Notes: generated from the letters alone by a model not told the origin. Counted from the stretch's first letter, positions 1 through 10,893 are shown. The stretch is 64,000 nucleotides of DNA from Gammaproteobacteria bacterium (GCA_024234975.1 JACKNH010000016.1:20678-84677); one strand, 5' to 3'. Made by a program: numbers and translations.

Positions 1-560
1 CCCACTGCTGGATACTGGAAGAGCGCGATCCCTTTGATCCGTTTACGCCGGGTGCCAATTTCCGGGTGCCATGTGACTGAAAAAGCGCATCAGTGCGCAG
101 ACTTGTGCCAGTTTGGGGCACTTTTTTGTACCTTCCGGCCTGTATTCCGCACCAGCTTACGACGTCCGAAGCGCGATTTATGCACATCGAATGCGAAGAG
201 CAGCCAGTTTGCCGCGCAAACTGCTTCGCAACTCAAGTGGTTTCCAAAAAATCACTTTAATTCGTTGATTATTTTATAATATTTCAAATTGCTTAAATTT
301 TGGTCATATTAATGCGCAGCCGCGTAAATGACGCGGTTCTCGCGTCTACCCGCAATTAATCCACGTAGTTATCCACAGATCCTGTTGATAACCGTCAAGA
401 TCCCGGCACTGAAACTGGTTGCAGTGCAATCTGGTTTTCACAATATTGGTTCAGCGTCCATCCCGGCCAAGCCAGGAGACAATACGGTCGGCCTGATACT
501 TGTCCTGGACGAATTTGGGGGGCTTTCAACGGCGCTGCAAAAAGGTAGCGCGTGAAGCAG
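1..560. other. Left-edge stretch without a convincing gene
   Basis: No reading frame here has the look of a real protein. A plus-strand frame open from base 3 to a TGA at 78-80 could be the last 25 codons of a gene entering from the left, but it is too short to identify. The decamer CCGGGTGCCA occurs twice between about 48 and 71. Roughly 250-320 is clearly AT-richer than its surroundings and is followed by a perfect DnaA box. The rest, up to the stop codon of rppH, shows nothing I can name. Confidence 0.5.
369..377 (+). promoter_or_regulatory. Perfect DnaA box
   Basis: TTATCCACA matches the consensus DnaA box (TTATNCACA) exactly. It lies about 50 bp after an AT-rich stretch (about 250-320), and the looser relatives TTAATCCAC and GTTGATAAC lie within 20 bp on either side. 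One consensus site can be chance, a DnaA-regulated promoter, or part of an origin-like cluster. The neighbouring gene rppH is not a usual oriC neighbour, so I do not call an origin. Confidence 0.4.
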
Positions 561-1130
561 CTAGCGCGGTGTCTGGGCCTGTTGTTGCTTGTCGGGACGT
601 CTGTGGCGTCGACGGGGCTGATATTGATGTGGCACGGTGGGCAATTCATATGTCCCGTCTGCCTGGAGCTGCAAGGCCAGTTCGTTCAACGCACGCCAGT
701 AGACGTATCGCTTGAAGTGGACCACCTTGCGGACCGGCTCCCAATAGTCGACCCACATCCATTGGTCAAACTCGGGTTCGTCCGAATGGTCGACGCGCAC
801 GTTGTCATCATCTGCCCGCAGCGCAAGCACATACCAGATCTGCTTCTGGCCGATGCAGACGGGCTGCTGATGGTGACGAACGAAGCGCTTGGGCAGGCGG
901 TAGCGTAACCAGCGTCTGGTGCAACCGATGATTTCGACGTGATGCGGCTCGAGGCCTGTTTCCTCGTGCAACTCGCGAAACATGGCCTGCTCGGGCGTCT
1001 CGTCCTGCTTGATACCGCCCTGCGGGAACTGCCAGCCATTCATACCGATCCGCCGGCCCCAGAAAACCTGGGCGCGATCATTCACCAGTACGATACCGAC
1101 GTTGGCGCGGAAACCCCGTTCGTCAATCAT
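561..1130 (-). CDS. rppH: RNA pyrophosphohydrolase (Nudix)
   Basis: A 189-residue Nudix hydrolase. In E. coli RppH removes pyrophosphate from the 5' triphosphate end of mRNA and so opens it to RNase E decay in the cytoplasm. The Nudix box spans about residues 38-60, with the REHEE-type metal-binding core seen as RELHEE at 52-57. The N-terminal MIDERGFRANVGIV and the motif WQFPQGG are typical of RppH and separate it from other Nudix families. The length is close to the family (about 160-175), with a basic Gln/Arg-rich tail. It lies 69 bp downstream of mdh on the same strand and may share its transcript. Confidence 0.93.
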   Translation of the reverse strand: MIDERGFRANVGIVLVNDRAQVFWGRRIGMNGWQFPQGGIKQDETPEQAMFRELHEETGLEPHHVEIIGCTRRWLRYRLPKRFVRHHQQPVCIGQKQIWYVLALRADDDNVRVDHSDEPEFDQWMWVDYWEPVRKVVHFKRYVYWRALNELALQLQADGTYELPTVPHQYQPRRRHRRPDKQQQAQTPR

Positions 1131-1199
1131 GGTCAGCCATGCTTAGTCAAAAGCCGCCGTACCATGCTGGATCGCGCTAGTGAACGGTTTTAACGGTCA

Positions 1200-2180
<981 letters not shown>

Positions 2181-2231
2181 ATACTGACGACTCCTGTTCT
2201 CTGCTTTGCTTGAATTTGAAGGTGTGGACTG

Positions 2232-3536
2232 TCAGGCGCCACTACGTTCGGCTACAGGCACATAGTCCCGTCTCTCGGAACCGACGTACAACTGGCGCGG
2301 GCGCCCGATGCGGAAATCCTCGTCCTCCATGAGTTCAATCCACTGCGCAATCCAGCCGGTGGAGCGCGCCAGCGCGAACATCGGGGTGAACATGTTCATC
2401 GGGATCTTCAGGGCACGATAAATGATTCCTGAATAAAAATCGACATTCGGGTACAGCTTGCGTTCGATGAAATAATCATCCTTCAACGCGATGTTTTCCA
2501 ACTCCAGGGCGACCTCGAACATCGGCTGATCCAGACTCAGTTCCGTCAGCAGTTCGTGGCACACCTTGCGGATGATTTTCGCCCTTGGATCGTAGTTCTT
2601 GTAAACACGGTGGCCGAAACCCATCAACCGGTAGTTGTCATTCTTGTCCTTCGCCCGGTCGACGTACTTGCGCACATTGGCCGGACTGCCAATTTCCTCG
2701 AGCATGTGGACGACAGCTTCATTGGCACCGCCGTGCGCTTTGCCCCAAAGGGTGGCAATACCGGCCGAGATGCATGCGAACGGGTTGTTCTCTGAACTGC
2801 CGGCCAGACGGACGGTGGACGTAGAGGCATTTTGCTCATGATCGGCATGCAGAATGAACAGCAGGTCCAGCGCCCGCACCGCGGTTGGATTCGGGTGGTA
2901 AGGCTCCGTCGGCCAGGAGAACATCATGTACATGAAGTTTTCGACGTAGCTGCGGGAGTTATCCGGATAAACAAACGGCAGGCCGTTGGAGTAGCGATAG
3001 CATTTGGAGGCGAGGTTCGGCATCTTGCCGATGACCCGGCGTGCAGTCAGCAGGTGGTCAGTATCGTGCCGGTAGTCGGTCTGCGGCTCGTGGTAGAACG
3101 ACGCCAGCGCCCCCACCACCCCCTGCAACATCGACATCGGGTGTGCATCGTACCGGTACCCTTGATAGAAAGTGTTCACATGCTCATGGGTCATCGTGTG
3201 CATCTTGATCGAGTGATCCCATTCGCTCATCTGCCGGGCATTGGGCAGTTCGCCATGGATGAGCAGGTACGCCACCTCGGTGAAGGAGCTGTTTTCGGCC
3301 AGCTGTTCGATTGGGTAGCCGCGGTGCAGTAAAATGCCCTGGTCACCGTCCAGGTACGTAATTGCACTGCGGCAGGCGGATGTCGCGCCGAACCCGATGT
3401 CGTGCACGAACATCCCGAGTTCCCTGGCCAGCGGGCGCGAATCAATGACTGGAGCACCGTAGGTACCCTCGAGGACTGGACATTCGACCGACTTGCCGGT
3501 CGCCTTGTCTGTAATCACTACGGTTCTTCCCGCCAT
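2232..3536 (-). CDS. gltA: Citrate synthase (type II)
   Basis: Citrate synthase, condensing acetyl-CoA and oxaloacetate to citrate at the entry of the TCA cycle. The protein is 434 residues, close to the 427-430 of the hexameric proteobacterial enzymes. Recognisable signatures are LLHRGYPIEQL near the N-terminus and GFGHRVYKNYDPRA with the active-site histidine in the C-terminal half. The frame stays open a further 36 codons upstream, but the ATG at 3536 has a strong GGAGG eight bases upstream and starts the family-typical beta strand, so I use it. Divergent from sucA across a 305-bp region. Confidence 0.95.
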   Translation of the reverse strand: MAGRTVVITDKATGKSVECPVLEGTYGAPVIDSRPLARELGMFVHDIGFGATSACRSAITYLDGDQGILLHRGYPIEQLAENSSFTEVAYLLIHGELPNARQMSEWDHSIKMHTMTHEHVNTFYQGYRYDAHPMSMLQGVVGALASFYHEPQTDYRHDTDHLLTARRVIGKMPNLASKCYRYSNGLPFVYPDNSRSYVENFMYMMFSWPTEPYHPNPTAVRALDLLFILHADHEQNASTSTVRLAGSSENNPFACISAGIATLWGKAHGGANEAVVHMLEEIGSPANVRKYVDRAKDKNDNYRLMGFGHRVYKNYDPRAKIIRKVCHELLTELSLDQPMFEVALELENIALKDDYFIERKLYPNVDFYSGIIYRALKIPMNMFTPMFALARSTGWIAQWIELMEDEDFRIGRPRQLYVGSERRDYVPVAERSGA

Positions 3537-3716
3537 TCCGAGACCTCCAAGACAGTTGAGCAGCCGCGCCGGGGAACTATCAGGCGGGGCCGGTGTTGCA
3601 CCGCGAAGCATCGAAGAATAGCCGTCGCTCAGTGACTCCGGCAAGTAACCGACGAAATTGCACTGAAATCAGGCGACAGAAATCCGCGTTTAGTACCCCC
3701 CGGCTGGCGATTAACC

Positions 3717-3745
3717 CTGAAAGTTAAAGCGAATCATTATATAAT
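3717..3745 (+). promoter_or_regulatory. Likely sigma-70 promoter of the sucAB-lpd operon
   Basis: A perfect -10 hexamer TATAAT (3740-3745) lies 17 bp after CTGAAA (3717-3722), a 4-of-6 match to the -35 consensus. The expected start is about 90 bases upstream of the sucA ATG. The promoter sits in the 305-bp intergenic region (3537-3841) between divergent gltA and sucA. I saw no equally clear promoter facing gltA in that region. Confidence 0.55.
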
Positions 3746-3841
3746 CCGGCGCCATCCATCGGCCTCACCACCGCAGATTCAGATTTGATTCTTTTGTGTC
3801 GAAATAGGAACAACCCGTAAGGATATTAAGGGCATATCCAC

Positions 3842-6676
3842 ATGCAGCAGCCTTCCTGCCTCGGCGGCAATGCCGCCTTCGTCGAAGAACTTTATGAGCA
3901 ATATCTTGCTGACCCTGCGGCCGTAGACGCCCAGTGGCGGGAGTATTTTGACCGCCTGCAAGGCACCGGCGGTACGCCGGATGTGCCGCATGGTCCGGTC
4001 CAGGAGCACTTCCGCCAACTCGCGGAGCGCCCACGTGCCACCGTCGGGGCCGGCGCTGCCGTCCCGGATGTGGTAAGCGGTAAACAGGTCGCTGTACTGC
4101 AATTGATCAATGCCTACCGCTTTCGTGGCCACCGTCAGGCAAACCTCGATCCGTTGAATCAGTACGAACGGCCGGTGGTCGACGAGCTGGATCCTGCCTA
4201 CCACGGTCTGACCGAGGCCGATATGGATGTCAGCTTCAATACCGGTTCATTGGCCGGGCCGCCAACCGCAACCCTGCGGGAGATTCTCGACATAGTTCGC
4301 GCTTCGTATTGCGGCGTCATCGGTGCGGAATACATGCATATCACCGAGACGGCGGAGAAACGCTGGATCCAGCAGCACATCGAAGGTGCGCGCGGCCAGC
4401 TGAAATTCGATGCGCAGCGCAAACGCCATATTCTCAGCCAGGTAATCGCCGCCACCGCACTCGAGGAATACCTGCACACCAAATACGTCGGGCAGAAGCG
4501 CTTTTCACTCGAAGGCGGTGAAAGCACTATCGCAGCAGTCGACCAGATCATCGAATCCGCCGGCGTATCGGGCATCAAGGAAGTCGTCATTGGAATGGCC
4601 CATCGCGGGCGTTTGAACTTGCTGGTCAATATCGTCGGCAAACACCCGTCAAGGCTGTTCGAGGAATTCGAGGGCCGCGGCGGTGTCGACAGCCGTTCGG
4701 GTGACGTCAAATATCACCTTGGCTACTCGTCCGATATCCAGACCCCTGGCGGCCCGGTCCACGTGACGCTGGCGTTCAACCCGTCGCACCTTGAAATCAT
4801 CAACCCGGTGGTGGAAGGCTCGGTACGCGCACGGCAGGACCGCCGGCATGACCTGGACAAGAACGCGGTGCTGCCGCTGCTGCTGCATGGAGACGCCGCA
4901 TTCGCCGGCCAGGGCGTTGTCATGGAGACGCTCAACCTGTCGCAGACCCGCGGTTACAGTACCGGCGGTACGGTACACGTGATCATCAACAACCAGATCG
5001 GGTTCACAACTTCCGACCCGCTGGATTCCCGTTCGACGCTCTATTGCACGGACGTGGCCAAGATGGTCCAGGCGCCGATTTTCCATGTCAACGGCGATGA
5101 TCCGGAAGCGGTCGTGTTCGTGGCCCAGTTGGCTTACGAATATCGACGCACCTTCAAGAAGGACGTTGTCATCGATCTGATCTGCTATCGCAAACACGGC
5201 CACAGTGAAGCGGACGAGCCGGCAGCTACGCAGCCGGTGATGTACCAGCATATCCGTAGTCACCAGAGCGTCCGCAAGATCTATGGCGACAAGCTGGTCG
5301 CCGAAAAAGTGCTGCAGCCTGGCGACGCTGAAAAGATGAACGAGGAGTACGTATCAGCGTTGGAAAACAACGTCGTGGTTTCGCGTCCGTACGCCGAAGT
5401 CACCGATACACGCTTCCTCATTAACTACGACCCGTACCGTAACTCAACCTGGCGTGAAAACGTCACCACGGCCATCAGCCATACGCGCATCCAGCGGCTC
5501 GCGGCAAAAATGGTCGAGTATCCGGAATCGTTCGCGCTGCATCGGTCGGTCGACCGCGTCATCAAGGATCGCATCGCGATGGCAGCTGGCGAGCGCCTCA
5601 CTGACTGGGGCTTTGCCGAAACCATGGCCTATGCCTGTCTGGTCGAAGAAGGGTTCCCGGTGCGAATATCCGGCCAGGACAGTGGCCGTGGAACGTTCTT
5701 CCATCGCCACGCGGTGCTGCACGACACCAGTTCGGGTGGGACCTATCTGCCGCTGCAGAACATTGCGCCCAACCAGGCCAATTTCCTGGTTATCAATTCA
5801 ACCCTGTCCGAAGAAGCGGTGCTTGGCTTTGAATATGGTTACTCCTGCGCCGCGCCGAATACCCTGGTGGTCTGGGAAGCGCAGTTCGGTGATTTCGCCA
5901 ATGGCGCTCAGGTCGTTATCGACCAGTTCATCGCCTCGTGCGAAGAGAAGTGGGGCCGTTTCTGCGGCATGGTGATGTTCCTGCCGCACGGCTACGAAGG
6001 CGCCGGCCCGGAACATTCCTCGGCCCGTCTCGAGCGATTCCTGCAGCTTTGCGCGCACGACAATATGCAGGTCGTGATGCCGACAACGCCGGCGCAGATG
6101 TTCCACATGCTGCGCCGACAGATGCTGCGTCCGTACCGCAAGCCGCTCGTGGTCATGAGCCCGAAGAGCCTGCTGCGCCACAAACTTTCGACCTCGCCGT
6201 TGTCTGATATCGAGAAAGGGTCGTTCTGCCCCGTCATCGATGAGATTGACGATGACATCAAGGCGCAACGCGTAAAACGTGTGCTGATGTGCAGCGGCAA
6301 GGTGTACTTCGACTTGCTGGAGGCCCGCCGCTCACATGAAGTGACCGACACGGCAATCATCCGCTTTGAACAGCTCTACCCGTTCCCGCAGGATGAAGCC
6401 GAAGCCATTCTCCGGCAGTACCCGAACGCAAAGGAGCTGGTCTGGGTACAGGAAGAGCCGCGCAATCAGGGTTCCTGGTCGTTCATGTTGTCGCGCCGTC
6501 ATCTTGCCGGCTGCCTGCAGGCTGGACAGGAACTGCTTTGCGTCGCCCGGCCGTATTCGACATCACCCGCGGTAGGGTACATGTCACTTCACCTCGAACA
6601 GCAGCGCGCTTTGGTCGCCGAAGCATTGCAGCTTGATCGGGTGGGAACGACGAACGAACAAAAAATCTCAGCTTAA
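3842..6676 (+). CDS. sucA: 2-oxoglutarate dehydrogenase E1 component
   Basis: Thiamine-diphosphate-dependent E1 subunit of the 2-oxoglutarate dehydrogenase complex. It decarboxylates 2-oxoglutarate and passes the succinyl group to the lipoyl arm of SucB. At 944 residues it has the full family length. Visible landmarks are the short E2-binding N-terminus, the AHRGRLN loop, the ThDP-binding stretch GDAAFAGQG to NNQIGFTT, and the C-terminal transketolase-like half ending in the conserved EEPRNQGSW motif. It is the first gene of sucA-sucB-lpd, with a TATAAT promoter upstream. sucB follows after 32 bp. Confidence 0.97.
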   Translation: MQQPSCLGGNAAFVEELYEQYLADPAAVDAQWREYFDRLQGTGGTPDVPHGPVQEHFRQLAERPRATVGAGAAVPDVVSGKQVAVLQLINAYRFRGHRQANLDPLNQYERPVVDELDPAYHGLTEADMDVSFNTGSLAGPPTATLREILDIVRASYCGVIGAEYMHITETAEKRWIQQHIEGARGQLKFDAQRKRHILSQVIAATALEEYLHTKYVGQKRFSLEGGESTIAAVDQIIESAGVSGIKEVVIGMAHRGRLNLLVNIVGKHPSRLFEEFEGRGGVDSRSGDVKYHLGYSSDIQTPGGPVHVTLAFNPSHLEIINPVVEGSVRARQDRRHDLDKNAVLPLLLHGDAAFAGQGVVMETLNLSQTRGYSTGGTVHVIINNQIGFTTSDPLDSRSTLYCTDVAKMVQAPIFHVNGDDPEAVVFVAQLAYEYRRTFKKDVVIDLICYRKHGHSEADEPAATQPVMYQHIRSHQSVRKIYGDKLVAEKVLQPGDAEKMNEEYVSALENNVVVSRPYAEVTDTRFLINYDPYRNSTWRENVTTAISHTRIQRLAAKMVEYPESFALHRSVDRVIKDRIAMAAGERLTDWGFAETMAYACLVEEGFPVRISGQDSGRGTFFHRHAVLHDTSSGGTYLPLQNIAPNQANFLVINSTLSEEAVLGFEYGYSCAAPNTLVVWEAQFGDFANGAQVVIDQFIASCEEKWGRFCGMVMFLPHGYEGAGPEHSSARLERFLQLCAHDNMQVVMPTTPAQMFHMLRRQMLRPYRKPLVVMSPKSLLRHKLSTSPLSDIEKGSFCPVIDEIDDDIKAQRVKRVLMCSGKVYFDLLEARRSHEVTDTAIIRFEQLYPFPQDEAEAILRQYPNAKELVWVQEEPRNQGSWSFMLSRRHLAGCLQAGQELLCVARPYSTSPAVGYMSLHLEQQRALVAEALQLDRVGTTNEQKISA

Positions 6677-6708
6677 TCCGCCACGTCATACCTGGGAGGT
6701 TTATACCC

Positions 6709-7911
6709 GTGCTGGTCGAAGTGAAAGTACCCGTGCTTGCCGAATCGGTACCGGACGCAACATTGCTGGAATGGCGCAAGAAGCCGGGTGAGGCCGTGAA
6801 ACGCGGCGACAACCTGATCGACCTGGAAACCGATAAGGTCACATTGGAAGTGACTGCGCCTGACGATGGGGTGCTGACACAGATTCTCAAACAATCCGGC
6901 GAGACCGTATTGACCGGCGAGGTACTGGCAATTCTGGATACCGAAGCCGCCGCGTCAGCTCCGGCACCGGCAGCGGCGGAACCCGCCAGCGCGCCCCAGG
7001 CGGCGACGGTCACCGCCATGCCGGCGAAATCAGGTCCGGCGGCTGACAAGATCCTCAGGGAGAACCAGGTTGAAGCCGGTTCCGTCCAAGGTACCGGACC
7101 TGGCGGGCGTGTGACCAAGGGCGACGCACTGGATGCGGTTGCGAATGCCAAAGCCAGGCCTGCCGCCGCGGCGCCGGCGTCCGTGGCCGTGACTGCCGGC
7201 CCCACCGGACCGCGGGCCGAGGAACGCGTGCGGATGACACGGCTTCGTCAGCGTGCCGCTGAGCGGTTGCTGAGCGCACAGCGCGAAAACGCGCTGTTGA
7301 CCACCTTCAACGAAGTCAACATGGCGCCCATCATGGGGCTGCGTACCAAATACAAGGACGCCTTCGAAAAGCGGCACGGGGTGAAACTCGGATTCATGTC
7401 GTTTTTCGTCGCTGCGGCGGTGGAAGCGCTCAAGCGTTTTCCGGTCGTCAACGCCTCGGTCGATGGTGATGACATTCTGTACCACGGCTATTTCGACGTT
7501 GGCATCGCCGTCGGCTCCGAGCGCGGTCTCGTGGTGCCGATTCTCCGTGACGCCGACCAGATGTCATTTGCCGACATTGAAAGCCAGATCAGCGATTACG
7601 GCACGCGCGCACGCGACGGCAAGCTGACGATTGACGAACTGACCGGTGGCACGTTCACCATCACCAATGGCGGCGTTTTTGGCTCGTTGCTGTCGACCCC
7701 GATCATCAATCCGCCGCAAAGCGCCATCCTGGGCATGCACAAGATCCAGGACCGACCGGTGGTCGAAAATGGTGAAATCGTCATCCGGCCGATGATGTAT
7801 CTGGCACTTTCCTACGACCATCGCATCATCGATGGGCGGGAAGCCGTGCAGTTCCTGGTCGCCATAAAGGACCAGGTCGAGGATCCATCACGTATTCTGA
7901 TGCGGGTGTAA
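6709..7911 (+). CDS. sucB: Dihydrolipoyllysine succinyltransferase (E2)
   Basis: The E2 core of 2-oxoglutarate dehydrogenase transfers succinyl from lipoyllysine to CoA. The 400-residue protein has one lipoyl domain (about 1-75) with the lipoylated Lys43 in ETDKV, an Ala/Pro-rich linker, a peripheral-subunit binding domain (about 108-145) and a catalytic domain ending in the active-site DHRIIDGREAV. The start is GTG at 6709, preceded by a strong GGGAGG site eight bases upstream; no in-frame ATG lies nearby. It sits between sucA and lpd, three bases before the latter. Confidence 0.96.
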   Translation: MLVEVKVPVLAESVPDATLLEWRKKPGEAVKRGDNLIDLETDKVTLEVTAPDDGVLTQILKQSGETVLTGEVLAILDTEAAASAPAPAAAEPASAPQAATVTAMPAKSGPAADKILRENQVEAGSVQGTGPGGRVTKGDALDAVANAKARPAAAAPASVAVTAGPTGPRAEERVRMTRLRQRAAERLLSAQRENALLTTFNEVNMAPIMGLRTKYKDAFEKRHGVKLGFMSFFVAAAVEALKRFPVVNASVDGDDILYHGYFDVGIAVGSERGLVVPILRDADQMSFADIESQISDYGTRARDGKLTIDELTGGTFTITNGGVFGSLLSTPIINPPQSAILGMHKIQDRPVVENGEIVIRPMMYLALSYDHRIIDGREAVQFLVAIKDQVEDPSRILMRV

Positions 7912-7914
7912 CCG

Positions 7915-9342
7915 GTGAACGACAACACGCAGTCCTATGATGTCGTCGTGATTGGCGCAGGACCAGGCGGTTATGTCGCCGCGATTCGTTGTGCGCAACT
8001 CGGCATGAAGACTGCCTGCGTCGAATCATGGTTGGGTGAGGACGGCAACCCGGCGCTGGGAGGCACTTGCCTGAATGTCGGCTGTATTCCGTCCAAGGCC
8101 CTGCTGGATTCCTCGCACCACTACGAACACCTGAAACTCCACGCTGGCGATCACGGCATCAGTGTCAGCAACATCGCCGTCGATGTTGCCACGATGGTTG
8201 CGCGCAAACGGAAGATTGTCAGTGGTTTGACTCAGGGCATTGCCGGGTTGTTTCGCAAGCACAAGATTGACTGGCTGAAAGGCCACGGCATGCTCGCGGG
8301 CAACAATGCGGTGACAGTCACTGCAACCGATGGTGCGCAGCAGACGGTTTCCGCCCGCAACATCATCATTGCCACCGGCTCGGTACCGGCCCGGATACCG
8401 CAGGCCCCGGTCGACCAGAATGTTATCTGTGATTCCACCGGTGCACTGAGTTTCGACCACGTACCGGCTCGCCTGGGCGTCATTGGTGCCGGCGTGATTG
8501 GCCTGGAACTTGGCAGCGTCTGGCGCCGGCTGGGCGCGCAGGTGACCGTTCTCGAGGCCATGGACAGCTTCCTGGCCGCCGCTGATGAAAAAATTGCCGC
8601 GGAATCCAAGAAAATTCTGTCGAAGCAGGGTCTGGAAATTCGATTAGGCGCGAAGGTGACCGGCACCCAGATGACAGGTACCGGCGTTCTGGTCAGTTTC
8701 GAGCAGAACGGCCAGGCGCAGCAAATGGAATTCGACAAACTGGTCGTAGCGGTTGGTCGGCGTCCGAATACAGAAGGGCTGGGCGCCGTCGAGGCCGGCC
8801 TGGCGGTGGATCAGCGTGGATTCATCGAGGTCGACGCATCCTGCCGGACCAACCTGCCCAACATCTATGCAGTGGGTGACGTCGTTCATGGCCCCATGCT
8901 GGCGCACAAGGCATCTGAGGAAGGTGTTGCCGTTGCCGAAATCATCGCAGGTCAGCAACCCGTCATCGACCACGCGCTGATTCCCTGGGTGATCTATACC
9001 TGGCCGGAAATCGCCTGGGTCGGCAAGACGGAACAAGCGCTCAAACAGGACGGCGTAAACTACCGCGTCGGCACCTTTCCGTTCATGGCCAGTGGCCGTG
9101 CCCGCGCCATGGGCGAGTCCGAGGGTTTGGTGAAAATTCTTGCGGACGCCACGACAGACGCCATTCTGGGGGTACACATCCTGGGGCCGAGCGCATCGGA
9201 ACTTGTCTCGGAAGCGGCGACGGCAATGGCATTTGGCGCCAGCAGTGAGGATATCAGCCGCATCTGTCATGCCCACCCGACATTGGCCGAAGCCGTGCAC
9301 GAAGCCGCACTTGGCGTAGACGGCCGTACGATCCATATCTGA
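7915..9342 (+). CDS. lpd: Dihydrolipoyl dehydrogenase (E3)
   Basis: FAD-dependent E3 subunit that reoxidises the dihydrolipoyl arm with NAD+. It has 475 residues, normal for the family. The FAD-binding GAGPGGY motif begins at residue 15, the redox disulfide is C52/C57 in GGTCLNVGCIPSK, a second NAD-binding GAGVIGLELG follows mid-protein, and the catalytic His-Glu pair lies in CHAHPTLAEAVHEA near the end. Translation probably starts at GTG 7915, three bases after the sucB stop, which implies coupling. It may also serve other 2-oxoacid dehydrogenase complexes encoded elsewhere. Confidence 0.96.
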   Translation: MNDNTQSYDVVVIGAGPGGYVAAIRCAQLGMKTACVESWLGEDGNPALGGTCLNVGCIPSKALLDSSHHYEHLKLHAGDHGISVSNIAVDVATMVARKRKIVSGLTQGIAGLFRKHKIDWLKGHGMLAGNNAVTVTATDGAQQTVSARNIIIATGSVPARIPQAPVDQNVICDSTGALSFDHVPARLGVIGAGVIGLELGSVWRRLGAQVTVLEAMDSFLAAADEKIAAESKKILSKQGLEIRLGAKVTGTQMTGTGVLVSFEQNGQAQQMEFDKLVVAVGRRPNTEGLGAVEAGLAVDQRGFIEVDASCRTNLPNIYAVGDVVHGPMLAHKASEEGVAVAEIIAGQQPVIDHALIPWVIYTWPEIAWVGKTEQALKQDGVNYRVGTFPFMASGRARAMGESEGLVKILADATTDAILGVHILGPSASELVSEAATAMAFGASSEDISRICHAHPTLAEAVHEAALGVDGRTIHI

Positions 9343-9352
9343 TTAAGTTTCC

Positions 9353-9385
9353 GCCGGTACCGGTGCCTGAAGCGCCGGTACCGGC
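9353..9385 (+). terminator. Hairpin after the sucAB-lpd operon
   Basis: A perfect 11-bp stem, GCCGGTACCGG (9353-9363) pairing with 9375-9385, closes an 11-base loop ten bases after the lpd stop codon. No clear U tract follows, so it may protect the mRNA end or act with Rho instead of being a strong intrinsic terminator. Confidence 0.5.
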
Positions 9386-9714
9386 ATCGCCCTTGCTCCT
9401 GCAGTAATTCCTGACAAAGACACCGCCGCTTGCGGCATCTTGCCGGCCGATTGATGCGTCGAACTGGTGCAGAACCGAATGCGGCGGTGTTGCAAACTTG
9501 TGCAGCGCAGCGTAGATTGGCTCCCAGAGTCAAACCGATTTGCCGCGACTTCCGTGTATACGGCACGCGTGTGACGCGCTCGCGGGTAGTTCTGACTTCC
9601 GATCAAAGCGTCCAACCCGGGGCTGTAGGAAAATAAATCCAGTTCTGAACACCCTGCGGCTGAAACTAGTTTGACGCAAGTGCATCAAAGAACCTGAACA
9701 TTGAGGAGGCCCCC
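9386..9714 (+). other. Intergenic region upstream of the thiolase gene
   Basis: No gene is visible. The stretch has many TGC/GCA triplets (for example GTTGCAAAC and TGTGCAGCGCAGCG near 9487-9510), a composition seen in PhaR-type operators, but no clear repeat unit. A TTGACG hexamer at 9671-9676 could be a -35 element, though the -10 is poor. GAGGAGG at 9703-9709 is the ribosome-binding site of the thiolase. Confidence 0.35.
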
Positions 9715-10893
9715 ATGGACGATGCAGTCATCGTCGCTGCACTACGCACCGCAATCGGCAATTTTAACGGCGCTTTAGCCGCAGTCCCGGCCCACGTTCT
9801 GGGAGCGACTGTGATCAAGGCGCTGCTGGAAAAATCCGGCATACCGGCCGCAGACGTCAGCGAAGTGATTCTCGGCCAGGTGTTGACCGCCGGGTCCGGC
9901 CAGAATCCTGCCAGACAGTCGACAATTGCTGCGGGGCTACCGGAGTCCTGTCCGGCAATGACGATTAACAAGGTTTGCGGGAGTGGACTGAAGGCAGTGG
10001 CATTGGCCGCCCAGGCAATCCACTGCGGCGACGCAGAAGTGGTCATCGCCGGCGGTCAGGAAAACATGAGCCTGTCTCCGCACGTATTACCGGGTTCGCG
10101 CAACGGTACGAAAATGGGCGACTGGAAGTTGAAGGACACCATGATCGTCGATGGTCTCTGGGATGCATTCAACGATTACCACATGGGCACGACGGCCGAG
10201 AATATTGCAAGCCAGTTCGGCATCTCGCGCCAGGATCAGGACGAGTTTGCCGCCGCGTCCCAACAGAAGGCCGAAGCCGCAATCAATGCCGGCAGGTTTG
10301 CCGAAGAAATTGTTCCGGTCAGTATTCCGCAACGCAAAGGCGATCCGGTCGTGGTTGATCGCGATGAGTTTCCCCGTTCTGGCGTAACCGCAGACAGCAT
10401 TTCCAAACTTCGTCCCGCGTTTTCCAAGGACGGCACTGTCACGGCTGCCAACGCATCCGGTATCAATGACGGCGCCGCCGCGGTCATCGTTACCTCGGCG
10501 AGCTACGCCGCCAAACACAATCTGCCTGTGCTGGCCCGCATCAAGGCGTATGCCAGTGCCGGCGTTGACCCGAAAATCATGGGTACCGGCCCGATCCCGG
10601 CGACGCAGCGGTGCCTGTCCCGTGCTGGCTGGCAGGTTGGCGACCTGGACCTCGTCGAGGCAAATGAGGCGTTCGCCGCGCAGGCGCTCAGCGTCAATCG
10701 CGAGCTCGGCTGGGATACGGAAAAAGTGAATGTAAATGGCGGCGCCATCGCGCTGGGCCATCCGATCGGCGCATCGGGTGCCCGTGTATTGGTGACGTTG
10801 TTGCATGAAATGTCGCGTCGTGACGCGCATCGCGGTCTGGCGACGTTGTGCATTGGGGGCGGGCAAGGCGTAGCTCTTGCCGTGGAGAGATAA
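9715..10893 (+). CDS. phaA: Acetyl-CoA C-acetyltransferase (thiolase)
   Basis: A 392-residue biosynthetic-type thiolase, condensing two acetyl-CoA to acetoacetyl-CoA. It fits the family in length and motifs: nucleophile Cys88 in INKVCGSGLKAV, the catalytic histidine in ALGHPIGASGAR, and the proton-shuttling cysteine in TLCIGGGQG near the C-terminus. The ribosome site GAGGAGG precedes the ATG. The next gene, phaR, regulates polyhydroxyalkanoate storage and starts 28 bp downstream, so a role as the first enzyme of PHB synthesis is the natural reading. A housekeeping AtoB role is not excluded. No acetoacetyl-CoA reductase (phaB) is found in the window. Confidence 0.9.
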   Translation: MDDAVIVAALRTAIGNFNGALAAVPAHVLGATVIKALLEKSGIPAADVSEVILGQVLTAGSGQNPARQSTIAAGLPESCPAMTINKVCGSGLKAVALAAQAIHCGDAEVVIAGGQENMSLSPHVLPGSRNGTKMGDWKLKDTMIVDGLWDAFNDYHMGTTAENIASQFGISRQDQDEFAAASQQKAEAAINAGRFAEEIVPVSIPQRKGDPVVVDRDEFPRSGVTADSISKLRPAFSKDGTVTAANASGINDGAAAVIVTSASYAAKHNLPVLARIKAYASAGVDPKIMGTGPIPATQRCLSRAGWQVGDLDLVEANEAFAAQALSVNRELGWDTEKVNVNGGAIALGHPIGASGARVLVTLLHEMSRRDAHRGLATLCIGGGQGVALAVER

